From Komagataeibacter xylinus NBRC 15237 (GTDB taxonomy: Bacteria > Pseudomonadota > Alphaproteobacteria > Acetobacterales > Acetobacteraceae): a DNA stretch of 32,557 bases. This document shows, piece by piece, positions 24,027-31,238 of this stretch. Location of the stretch: NCBI RefSeq assembly GCF_001571345.1, contig NZ_BCTP01000033.1:1-32557 (forward strand). The letters are read 5' to 3'. The translations under genes and the position numbers were made by a program. The notes under the pieces were generated by a model. That model saw only the letters and a list, made by a program, of their open reading frames with translations, did no database searches and had not been told where the DNA came from. Position 1 is the stretch's first letter. Every line of letters starts with the position of its first letter.

Positions 24027-24841
24027 CTGGCCAGCCCGACCTGTTCGACCCCGCGCGGCCCGGTCCCGAGCCGGTCATCATGCTTGATGCGTATCAGGGT
24101 GACCTGACGCATCTGGTGCAGTTGGCCCATGCGCGTGAAATTGACCTGACCCGGCTGGATATCGTGGCCCTGATCGACCAGTTGGCCGAGGCCGCGCGGG
24201 CGCATGCTACCCTGCCGCTGGGCATGAAGGCGCAGTGGGTGGTCATGGCATCGGGCCTGCTGCTGCTGCGCTCGCGGCTTTTGCTGCCCGCCGATGATCC
24301 GCGCCAGCAGCAGGCGGCGCAGGAAGCGCAGGACCTGCGCGCGCGCCTGATCGCGGCCGAACAGGCGGTGCAACTGGCCGGATGGCTGGCGGCGCGCGCG
24401 CAACTGGGGCGCGATGTCCATGCCTTTGGCGGTGCGCCGCCTGCCTTGCGTGACGAATCGGCTGCCTGGGAAGTGGACCGGATCGAATTCCTGTGGGGTT
24501 GCCTTGCGGTGTTTGATGGCAACTGGGGCGCCATGCCCGAGCCGACGTTCTTTTACGCCCCGGTGCAGCTTGACCTGTTCTCGGTCGAGGAAGCGCGCGC
24601 GCGGGTGCGTGCCTGCCTGGCCCGTGCGCGCAAACCCGTGCCGCTGGACCGCATGCTGCCCGATTCCGTCCGGCATGGGGCGGAGCAGGGCGCGCGGCGC
24701 GCGGAACAGCGGCGTTCGGCGTGGAGCAGCACGTTCACCGCCTGCCTCGAAATGGTCAAGCAGGGCGAGGCGCTGGCCTATCAGCCCGGCCCCGATGCGC
24801 TGCCCCGCTTTGGCAACGTGGTGCGCGACGGCGCGGCCTGA
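24023..24841 (+). CDS. scpA: ScpA-like segregation/condensation protein (kleisin)
   Basis: ScpA is the kleisin that links the two heads of SMC and, with ScpB, organises and segregates the chromosome. The 272-residue product has the N-terminal ScpA segment (LDAYQGDLTHLVQLAHAREI, then DLTRLDIVALIDQL at about 40-53) and GMKAQWVVMASGLLLLRSRL-LLP (about 67-89). It ends with the winged-helix STFTACLEMVKQGEALAYQ and RFGNVV. The middle is alanine/arginine-rich, as in other kleisins. It overlaps the preceding gene as ATGA. No scpB gene lies after it, which is unusual, since scpA and scpB are normally adjacent. Confidence 0.85.
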   Translation: MTGQPDLFDPARPGPEPVIMLDAYQGDLTHLVQLAHAREIDLTRLDIVALIDQLAEAARAHATLPLGMKAQWVVMASGLLLLRSRLLLPADDPRQQQAAQEAQDLRARLIAAEQAVQLAGWLAARAQLGRDVHAFGGAPPALRDESAAWEVDRIEFLWGCLAVFDGNWGAMPEPTFFYAPVQLDLFSVEEARARVRACLARARKPVPLDRMLPDSVRHGAEQGARRAEQRRSAWSSTFTACLEMVKQGEALAYQPGPDALPRFGNVVRDGAA

Positions 24842-24870
24842 ACCCTTTTTGGCAGGGAACCAGCGAGGGT

Positions 24871-24913
24871 GGCGGCATGGCCGTCGCCGCCTGTGTTGCG
24901 CGCGGCCTTTTTC
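24871..24913 (+). terminator. possible terminator after the scpA-like gene
   Basis: GC-rich inverted repeats (GGCGGC/GCCGCC at 24871-24891 and GGCCG/CGGCC at 24879-24907) end in TTTTT at 24908-24912. The stem is imperfect, so the call is tentative. Confidence 0.45.
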
Positions 24914-24923
24914 ATATCGAATA
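24911..24923 (+). promoter_or_regulatory. 13-base motif TTCATATCGAATA, copy upstream of tonB
   Basis: The sequence TTCATATCGAATA occurs here and again at 28349-28361, upstream of the receptor gene. It contains an imperfect TTC/GAA dyad. It may be a shared regulator site, but the distance to tonB is about 550 bp, so the link is uncertain. Confidence 0.35.
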
Positions 24924-25469
24924 AGTAATATGCTGCCGATCGGACTGGCCCGCACGGGTGTGAACGGATTTTTCTCTCATTTTTCTAACACTTTGCTTGA
25001 CTGGATTTATTTTTTGATCAAGCTGGAACAAACGGTTTTTTGTCTGGCTGCCATGCGGGTGAAACACAGCTTCATGGTGGCTTTTTGCCATGACAGAAGT
25101 GGCCTGCAGGGCAGCAGGTTCACATAAAAATATTTCATATAAGATCAGGGTTGATTTCGAGATGTTAATAATGTTTATGGATAAAACGTGATGAATGAAT
25201 GGCTTGGCTTGTCAGGGCAGGATGCATCCAGTGTCCGTGCATTGGCGTATGGACTGCCGGAGGCTACGACTGTCATGCTTTTCCGTTCCGCCGGGAAAGA
25301 GGATTATCGTGCTTCAGGGTCAAGCCGGGGAGAACAAGGCGGATCGCATCAGTCGTTTCGTAGAAATCTGGTCATACTCCCGTAGTCAAATTGGTGAAAT
25401 CAGAACATCCAGAACAAATTCTGTAATAATCCTTCCTAAAAACTATGCCGTTCTGAGTGAGGTATGGGT
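24914..25469. other. long intergenic region upstream of tonB
   Basis: This 556-bp gap is more AT-rich than its surroundings. I see a GCTTGA/TCAAGC inverted repeat with a 17-bp spacer (24995-25023), which includes a TTGACT that could be a -35, and a perfect CAGAA-CAAA-TTCTG dyad at 25410-25423 close to tonB. Short frames at 25188-25385 and 25195-25473 have no convincing ribosome site or protein character. The region is most likely regulatory for the TonB system. Confidence 0.5.
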
Positions 25470-26132
25470 ATGACGTATGCGGAACAGAGTGATAACACAC
25501 TACAAAAGGTAATCGTTTTTGCCCTCGTCCTGGCATTCGAGGGGCTGCTGGTGCTCGCGCTTCTGTTCGGGCTCAGCTCGCCGCCAGATGCGCCCCAGGA
25601 GCCGCCCAAGCCGCCGGTCGAGGTGCACATGATCAAGGAGCCGCCACCTCCGCCGCCGCCACCCCCGCCGCCACCCCCGCCGCCGGAAATTACGCAGCCG
25701 CCGCCGCCGTATATTCCACCGCCGAAGATTCAGGTGCCGACGCCGCCGCCGCCGATGAAGGTGACGCACGAGAAGCCGCCCAAGGCCATGCCGCCCGCAA
25801 GAGCGACGCCGCCGGCTGATGCGCCCGTCTCCAACGCGCCGCCCGTGCCCGATCACTCGGCAGGCACGTCGCCGCTGAACCATGTCGTGCCGGAATATCC
25901 GGAGGACATGTCGGAAGAAGGCCGTGAAGGCGTTGTGTCCGTGGCATGTGACGTGGAGCCGACCGGCGTGACCAGCAACTGCCAGGTGGTCAGCGTAAAA
26001 GGTGGCCAGGCATTTGCCGACGCAGCCCTGAAGGCGGTCCGCCGCTCACGTTATGCGCCGACAGTCAAAAATGGTGTGCCCGTCAAGGAGTTCCACCATC
26101 TCTATACGATCACGTTCAGTCTGAACGACTGA
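25470..26132 (+). CDS. tonB: energy transducer TonB
   Basis: TonB passes proton-motive energy from ExbB-ExbD in the inner membrane to outer-membrane receptors. The 220-residue product has one N-terminal membrane helix (about 12-34), a proline-rich periplasmic spacer with 15 consecutive prolines (58-72) and more Pro-Lys/Pro-Thr repeats. It ends with a TonB domain (VPEYPEDMSEEGREGVVSVA, then AFADAALKAVRRSRYAPTVK). The start at 25470 has GAGG 7 bases upstream, while ATG at 25464 is too close. The membrane helix lacks the usual S-x3-H pair and has Glu24 where the His would lie. exbB follows after 88 bp. Confidence 0.95.
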   Translation: MTYAEQSDNTLQKVIVFALVLAFEGLLVLALLFGLSSPPDAPQEPPKPPVEVHMIKEPPPPPPPPPPPPPPPEITQPPPPYIPPPKIQVPTPPPPMKVTHEKPPKAMPPARATPPADAPVSNAPPVPDHSAGTSPLNHVVPEYPEDMSEEGREGVVSVACDVEPTGVTSNCQVVSVKGGQAFADAALKAVRRSRYAPTVKNGVPVKEFHHLYTITFSLND

Positions 26133-26152
26133 GCCTGAGTATTAGGTCAGGC

Positions 26153-26180
26153 GCGGCGGGGGCCGGCAGCACCCCGCCGC
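26153..26180 (+). other. GC-rich hairpin between tonB and exbB
   Basis: A perfect 9-bp stem GCGGCGGGG/CCCCGCCGC with a 10-base loop lies 20 bp after the tonB stop. There is no T-run after it, so it is more likely a message-stability or partial-termination element than a full terminator. Confidence 0.5.
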
Positions 26181-26220
26181 ATCGCGAAAAAAACATCCTG
26201 CTCCAGAGGATTTTGGTTAA

Positions 26221-27249
26221 ATGATCAGACTGCATCGTAAACACACTCTTGTTGCCTCGGCCGCGTTCGCTGCCATGCTGTGTGCTGCCTCGCCGCTTGC
26301 GGCGCTGGCGCAGGATGCCGCCCCGGCCGCGAACGATGCGGCCACGGCTCCGGCGGTTTCCGCTCCGCCCACCGATGGCGCTGGCGCACCAGCAACCCCG
26401 GCTCCGGGCACCGACGCCCCGGCCGCCGAAGCACCTGCCCCCGCCGCTGATGCTGCGCCGGCAGCGCCGGCACCCGCACCTGCCGCTGACGCAGCCCCCC
26501 CGGCTGATGCGCCCAAGGCGCCCGAAGGCAATCCGTACGGTCTTGGCGCATTGTGGGCCAATGGTGACTTCATCGCCCGTGGCGTGCTGCTCATCATGGT
26601 GTTCATGTCGCTGGGCACCTGGTACATCATGATCACCAAGTTCTTCGAGCAGGCCCGCGTGATGAACGCCGCCAAGCAGGTGATGAGCGATTTCTGGACC
26701 AAGGGTTCCATCAAGGAAGGGGCCGCAGCCTTGCCCGCGAACTCCCCGTTCCGCTACATTGCCGATACGGGTGTGAAAGCCGCCGAGCACCATGAAGGCA
26801 CGATGCAGGAATCCATCGACCTGCATTCCTGGACCACCATGTCCATCCAGCGCTCGGTTGACGTGATCCAGACCAAGCTGCAGGGCGGCCTTGCCTTCCT
26901 CGGCACCGTGGGTTCCACCTCGCCGTTCGTGGGTCTGTTCGGCACCGTCTGGGGTATCTATCACGCCCTGACCGCCATCGGCATCGCGGGCCAGGCTTCG
27001 ATCGACAAGGTTGCAGGCCCGGTTGGTGAATCGCTGATCATGACCGCCATCGGCCTCGGCACCGCCGTTCCCGCCGTGCTGGGCTACAACCTGCTGGTCC
27101 GCCGCAACAAGGGCGCGATCGACAAGGTGCGCAACTTCGCCGCTGACGTGCAGTCGATCCTGATGGGTGGCTACCGCCATGGCGCGGAAATCACCATCCA
27201 TCCCGACAACTCCCCCACAACCACGACTATCGACAACCGGGTGGCCTGA
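26221..27249 (+). CDS. exbB: ExbB proton-channel protein with signal peptide and Ala/Pro-rich extension
   Basis: ExbB forms the pentameric membrane channel that, with ExbD, powers TonB. The 342-residue product starts with a signal peptide (cleavage probably after ALA at residue 30) and an Ala/Pro-rich periplasmic stretch (31-105). The MotA/TolQ/ExbB domain follows: helix 1 at about 119-138 (GVLLIMVFMSLGTWYIMI), then STSPFVGLFGTVWGIYHAL, and SLIMTAIGLGTAVPAVLGYN. The long N-terminal extension is typical of one ExbB subgroup. AGAGGA lies 10 bases before the ATG. exbD follows after 2 bp. Confidence 0.95.
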   Translation: MIRLHRKHTLVASAAFAAMLCAASPLAALAQDAAPAANDAATAPAVSAPPTDGAGAPATPAPGTDAPAAEAPAPAADAAPAAPAPAPAADAAPPADAPKAPEGNPYGLGALWANGDFIARGVLLIMVFMSLGTWYIMITKFFEQARVMNAAKQVMSDFWTKGSIKEGAAALPANSPFRYIADTGVKAAEHHEGTMQESIDLHSWTTMSIQRSVDVIQTKLQGGLAFLGTVGSTSPFVGLFGTVWGIYHALTAIGIAGQASIDKVAGPVGESLIMTAIGLGTAVPAVLGYNLLVRRNKGAIDKVRNFAADVQSILMGGYRHGAEITIHPDNSPTTTTIDNRVA

Positions 27250-27251
27250 TC

Positions 27252-27674
27252 ATGGGTATGCAAGTTGGAGGTGGCGGCGATGAAGACGAGGTGGTGTCGG
27301 CCATCAACACCACACCGCTTGTCGACGTCATGCTGGTGCTGCTGATCATCTTCCTGATCACCATCCCCGTCGCGACACATACCATCAAGGTTAGCCTCCC
27401 CATGGATGCCAACCAGCCAACCCGGACGTTGCAGAACAACATCGTCGTGGCGATCACGCCGACCGGGCAGGCCTACTGGAACGAGACGCCGCTCACCAGC
27501 TATGCCGACCTGGAATCGCATCTCGAGCACGTGGCGGCGGAAACCCCGCAGCCCCAGATCCAGATCCGCGGTGACCAGACGGCAAAATACGAAGGCGTGG
27601 GCAAGGTCATTGCGGCCTGCCAGCAGGCCGGCATCGTTCACGTCGATTTCATCACTGAGCAGCCACACGGCTGA
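27252..27674 (+). CDS. exbD: ExbD, first copy
   Basis: ExbD sits inside the ExbB pentamer and carries the proton-accepting aspartate. The 140-residue product has a short cytoplasmic N-terminus (SAINTTPLVDVMLVLLIIFL). Asp25 is kept, and one helix (about 23-42) and a periplasmic ExbD domain ending GVGKVIAACQQAGIVHVDF follow. It starts 2 bp after exbB, so translation is probably coupled. An in-frame ATG at 27258 is a possible alternative start. Confidence 0.95.
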   Translation: MGMQVGGGGDEDEVVSAINTTPLVDVMLVLLIIFLITIPVATHTIKVSLPMDANQPTRTLQNNIVVAITPTGQAYWNETPLTSYADLESHLEHVAAETPQPQIQIRGDQTAKYEGVGKVIAACQQAGIVHVDFITEQPHG

Positions 27675-27728
27675 TATCCATTCCCGGCCGGGGTTCATGC
27701 CCCGGCCACATTGGGGAGAGTAGACACC

Positions 27729-28166
27729 ATGGGCATGAATGTCGGCTCAGACAGCACGACAGAGGACGAAGGTATTGTCGATATCAATACCACGCCCCTG
27801 ATTGACGTCATGCTGGTGCTGTTGATCATGCTGATCATCACCATCCCGCTCCAGACGCATTCAGTCTCGATCGACCTGCCGCAGGGCAACCCGCCGCCTT
27901 CAACCGCACCCGACCCGGTTGTGGATACGGTGGCGATCGATTTTGACAACACCATCACCTGGAATGGCGAACCCGTTGCAGGCGAGGCGGACCTCCAGTC
28001 CCGCTTCAAGGATGCGGCGGCCCAGCCGGTCCAGCCCGAGATGCACATCCACCCCGACCGCCTGGCCAGCTACAAGGTCGTGGCGCATGTCATGGCGGAT
28101 GCACAGCGTCTTGGCGTGACCAAGCTCGGGATCATGGGAAGCGATCAGTTCATGGACGCGCAATAA
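27729..28166 (+). CDS. exbD: ExbD, second copy
   Basis: This second ExbD (145 residues) has INTTPLIDVMLVLLIMLIIT with Asp26 kept, and a periplasmic domain ending VMADAQRLGVTKLGIMGSDQ. It differs clearly from the first copy outside the membrane helix, so it is an old duplication, not a recent one. GGGGAGAG lies 8 bases before the ATG; an upstream in-frame ATG at 27711 has no such site. Two ExbD proteins may form a mixed pair within one ExbB ring, or one may be specialised for a particular receptor. Two terminators follow. Confidence 0.95.
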   Translation: MGMNVGSDSTTEDEGIVDINTTPLIDVMLVLLIMLIITIPLQTHSVSIDLPQGNPPPSTAPDPVVDTVAIDFDNTITWNGEPVAGEADLQSRFKDAAAQPVQPEMHIHPDRLASYKVVAHVMADAQRLGVTKLGIMGSDQFMDAQ

Positions 28167-28200
28167 GCGCTCCGTTTTCGCGACGCATCATCGTGACCTG

Positions 28201-28237
28201 AAAAGCGGTCCTTCCCTTGCGGGGAGGGCCGCTTTTT
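28201..28237 (+). terminator. intrinsic terminator after the exb operon
   Basis: AAAAGCGG-t-CCTTCCC-ttgc-GGGGAGG-g-CCGCTTTTT forms a long GC-rich stem with a T-run. It is a strong terminator for the tonB-exbB-exbD-exbD transcript. Confidence 0.92.
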
Positions 28238-28245
28238 CATGTGTC

Positions 28246-28272
28246 CGGCATGGATATGAAATGCCGTTTTTT
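28246..28272 (+). terminator. second terminator in tandem
   Basis: CGGCAT-(9)-ATGCCG followed by TTTTTT lies 9 bases after the first terminator. Tandem terminators would isolate the receptor gene from the exb operon. Confidence 0.75.
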
Positions 28273-28348
28273 AGGGCATATGGCCCTGACGGGCTGTAGC
28301 ATAAAAAGCACGCAACCCACATTGTTGGGGCTGATCGGACGGCTTTCA

Positions 28349-28361
28349 TTCATATCGAATA
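28349..28361 (+). promoter_or_regulatory. 13-base motif TTCATATCGAATA, copy upstream of the receptor
   Basis: This is an exact match to the sequence at 24911-24923. It lies about 300 bp before the receptor start, in a region (28273-28656) where I see no gene: the frame at 28217-28444 crosses both terminators and lacks protein character. The region probably contains the receptor promoter. Confidence 0.35.
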
Positions 28362-28656
28362 GAAAACGGAATGGCGTAAAATCGTTGGTTTATAGCACGA
28401 TAGACGTGATTGCGCCTCTTGGAGCATTCCGGGTTTCCAGATAGATAAACACTCTGTTGCGTTTTTTAAGCTTGGCCTGCCCAAGTGTATTTCATAAGTC
28501 AACAGGAAGGCGGAATGTTCAGTTTCCGCAACTAGTTCAGCATGGCCGGTACGGGACGGAAAATGCTGTCAGTACGGCAGACGGGGATGGCTGCCGCTGA
28601 AAACTGTATGGCTGCACGCAGTGGCGCGCTGCCGGAAAGATTTGCGGGGGGAATGA

Positions 28657-31149
28657 ATGAAGACGGGCCGGGATATCTATAACGTCGTGATACGGCAGGT
28701 ACGCAATGCGGCAGGGCAGGGCGGATTGGCCGGGCTGCGCAGGCCGGGGCTGAAAACGCGCCTGCGGGCCGTGTCCTGCCTGGTGGGCACGATGTGCATC
28801 GCAACGGGCAGCGAGGCATGGGCGCAGGTGGCCACCACGCACGCCACCCCTCATCGCCATGCACCGGTCCGGCAGGCGGGAGCGCCGAAGCAGCAGGCCG
28901 CAGCGCCCGCGGGCGTTACGGACACCGCGGCCCCCGAGCAGATCCGCGTGGCCTCCTCGCGTGAGGCCCGTGATGGTGGTGGTGGCATGATGCGCCAGGA
29001 AACCGCGCCCCATGCGGTGCAGACCATCGGCAAGCAGTTCATTGAAATGCGCAGCCCCACCAGCACGGCGCTCGACCTGGTCAAGAACCTGCCGAGCATG
29101 AACGTGAGCTCGCCCGATCCGTCAGGCATGGAAGGTGGCCAGATCCAGACCCGTGGCCTGACCGACCTTGACATGGGGCTGATGCTTGACGGTGCACCGG
29201 CGGAAGCAGCCAAATACCTGAACGAGGATATCGATTCCGAAAACCTCGAGAGTGTCGAGGTGACCCCCGGCAGTTCCGCCACCGACCTGCCCGCCATATC
29301 GGCCGCAGGCGGCGTGATGAACGAGCGCTCGCGCACGGCATCGCACAAATTCGGCGGCATGACCGATTTCTCCTATGGCACGAACAACATGTCGCGCGAG
29401 TTCATCCGGCTGGATTCGGGCGAGATCGGCCATACCGGCCTGCGCAGCTATTTCTCGTTCTCCAACACGCATTCGCGCTCGTGGATGGGCTCGGGCATCA
29501 ACCAGCGCAAGCATATCGATTTCGGCCTGCAGAAGGACTGGAGCAACGGCTCCAACGCCAGGCTGTTCGTGTCGTGGAACTCCGAGGATTTCACCATCGA
29601 CGCCTATCCCGATGGCCAGGCGTTTGAAAACTACAAGCTCACGGGCCAGGGCTATGGTCGCAACTCCGATCCGACCAGTGATAATTACTGGAAGAACAAC
29701 AACGATCACTGGAACCAGATCTTCTTGACAGCACCGATCCATGTCGTGCTGCCCGCCAAATTCACGTTCGACCTGCAGTCCTATTTCAGCTTCGGTCAGG
29801 GCTGGGATGCCTCACCGGGTAACAATACCGCATACGGCACGAACTACAGCGCTGCCGAAGGGCGCAATTATACCGATTTCTTCCTGGAGAACGAGGCCAG
29901 GCAGGTCGGCGTCGTGGCCAAGCTGGGCTATGATGTGGACAAGCATAACCATGTCTCGTTCGGTTACTGGTATGAAAACAACCAGACCATCCAGTCCTAT
30001 CCGCTCAGCTACACCATGGCCAATGGTTCGGCGCCAAGCCCCAACGCAGCGGCGTATCAGAACACGTATTCCAACGAGACGTACGGCGTATCGGGTGTGA
30101 ACGCGGGCTATGAAGTGCATGCCCTGTTCATTCAGGACACCGCCAAATACCTTAACGACAAGCTGCAGATCCATGCGGGCTTCAAGTTTGTCATGTCGGA
30201 CGCATGGGACAAGGGCTGGAATTCGGCGGCCAGCAACTGGACCTATGGCAAGAACGCAACGCCGGGCCAGACGGTGGGCCGCATGGGTGCGAACACGACC
30301 GAGCCGCTGCCGCAGCTTTCCATCAGCTATACCTTCAACAACCATCACCAGATCTATGTGAATGCCGAGGGCGATTACCGTGAGCCCAGCGCCAATGACC
30401 TTGGCTGGTTAACGCCCGTCAACGGTCAGAAGATGCTCAAGAACCAGTATTCCATCAAGGAAGAGCTGGGTTACCGCTATCACGACAAATACGTGATGTT
30501 CGACCTGTCGCTGTTCAACTACAACGTCACCAACCGTATTCTTGATACCTATCTCGGTGCCAACCAGTTTGCACCGATTGAAGGTGGCAACCAGACCATG
30601 CGTGGCTTTGACGCCATGATTGCCAGCCGTCCGATCCACGGCTTCAGCCCGTATGCCTCATTCGAGTACCTGCATGCCACGCAGGACAGCAACGTATGTG
30701 CAAGCTATAGCGGCACGACCTGCACCGATATGGTGCATGCCAAGGGCCAGCAGGCCATCATGGCGCCGCATGTCATGGCCAATTTCGGCCTGACCTACAA
30801 GTACCAGGGCTTCTTTGCCAACGCCGCCGTGCATTATACCGGCCCGCAATCGGTCGCACTCGATAACAGCGAGCGCATGCCGGGTTACGTGACCGATACG
30901 CTGTCGCTGGGCTATCACTTCAAGCCCTTCATGTATGCCAAGTCGCCGACCTTCAAGCTGAACTTCTCCAACCTGACCGGCTCGATCGTGCGCACTGGCG
31001 CCATGGGGGCCATCTACCATGCTGGCACCCAGGGTGGGTATCCGGTTTATTATGGAGCTGCATCGGCACTTGGCCGGGCCGCGCAAGGCAATTCCTTCAT
31101 GGTTGAGCCGCGCTTTACCATGACGGGTACCGTCTCCACCTCCTTCTGA
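28657..31149 (+). CDS. TonB-dependent outer-membrane receptor
   Basis: The 830-residue product imports a bound substrate across the outer membrane using TonB energy. It has a long signal region with cleavage probably after AWA (residue 56), a TonB-box-like EQIRVAS (94-100), and a plug domain (VQTIGKQFIEMRSPTSTALD, LVKNLPSMNVSS, QIQTRGLTDLDMGLMLDG). A beta-barrel rich in alternating aromatic residues follows and ends with the outer-membrane C-terminal phenylalanine (GTVSTSF). There is no N-terminal signalling (STN) domain, so no transmembrane sigma-factor control. The substrate cannot be told from sequence; the neighbouring purine permease is one hint. GGGGGG precedes the ATG. Confidence 0.93.
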   Translation: MKTGRDIYNVVIRQVRNAAGQGGLAGLRRPGLKTRLRAVSCLVGTMCIATGSEAWAQVATTHATPHRHAPVRQAGAPKQQAAAPAGVTDTAAPEQIRVASSREARDGGGGMMRQETAPHAVQTIGKQFIEMRSPTSTALDLVKNLPSMNVSSPDPSGMEGGQIQTRGLTDLDMGLMLDGAPAEAAKYLNEDIDSENLESVEVTPGSSATDLPAISAAGGVMNERSRTASHKFGGMTDFSYGTNNMSREFIRLDSGEIGHTGLRSYFSFSNTHSRSWMGSGINQRKHIDFGLQKDWSNGSNARLFVSWNSEDFTIDAYPDGQAFENYKLTGQGYGRNSDPTSDNYWKNNNDHWNQIFLTAPIHVVLPAKFTFDLQSYFSFGQGWDASPGNNTAYGTNYSAAEGRNYTDFFLENEARQVGVVAKLGYDVDKHNHVSFGYWYENNQTIQSYPLSYTMANGSAPSPNAAAYQNTYSNETYGVSGVNAGYEVHALFIQDTAKYLNDKLQIHAGFKFVMSDAWDKGWNSAASNWTYGKNATPGQTVGRMGANTTEPLPQLSISYTFNNHHQIYVNAEGDYREPSANDLGWLTPVNGQKMLKNQYSIKEELGYRYHDKYVMFDLSLFNYNVTNRILDTYLGANQFAPIEGGNQTMRGFDAMIASRPIHGFSPYASFEYLHATQDSNVCASYSGTTCTDMVHAKGQQAIMAPHVMANFGLTYKYQGFFANAAVHYTGPQSVALDNSERMPGYVTDTLSLGYHFKPFMYAKSPTFKLNFSNLTGSIVRTGAMGAIYHAGTQGGYPVYYGAASALGRAAQGNSFMVEPRFTMTGTVSTSF

Positions 31150-31170
31150 CCTTTTCCCTGCGCCTGCCGG

Positions 31171-31205
31171 ACCCCGCCTTTACCACAAAAGGCGGGGTTC
31201 TTCTT
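31171..31205 (+). terminator. intrinsic terminator after the receptor
   Basis: A perfect 11-bp stem ACCCCGCCTTT/AAAGGCGGGGT with loop ACCACA is followed by TCTTCTT. It is nested inside a wider CCTGCGC/GCGCAGG inverted repeat (31157-31163 and 31206-31212). Confidence 0.85.
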
Positions 31206-31238
31206 GCGCAGGCGTATAGCTGCAAGTGGAGAGGGCGT

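Noticed and set aside
22441-24870. Prophage or integrative element marked by the recombinase
   Set aside because: No direct repeats, tRNA gene or phage genes are visible nearby, the composition matches the chromosome, and the recombinase is overlapped with a kleisin-like gene.
25188-25473. Two short plus-strand frames upstream of tonB
   Set aside because: They overlap each other in different frames, have no good ribosome site and no protein-like pattern; one runs into tonB.
28217-28444. 75-codon frame after the second exbD
   Set aside because: It begins inside the first terminator and crosses the second, so it is unlikely to be translated.
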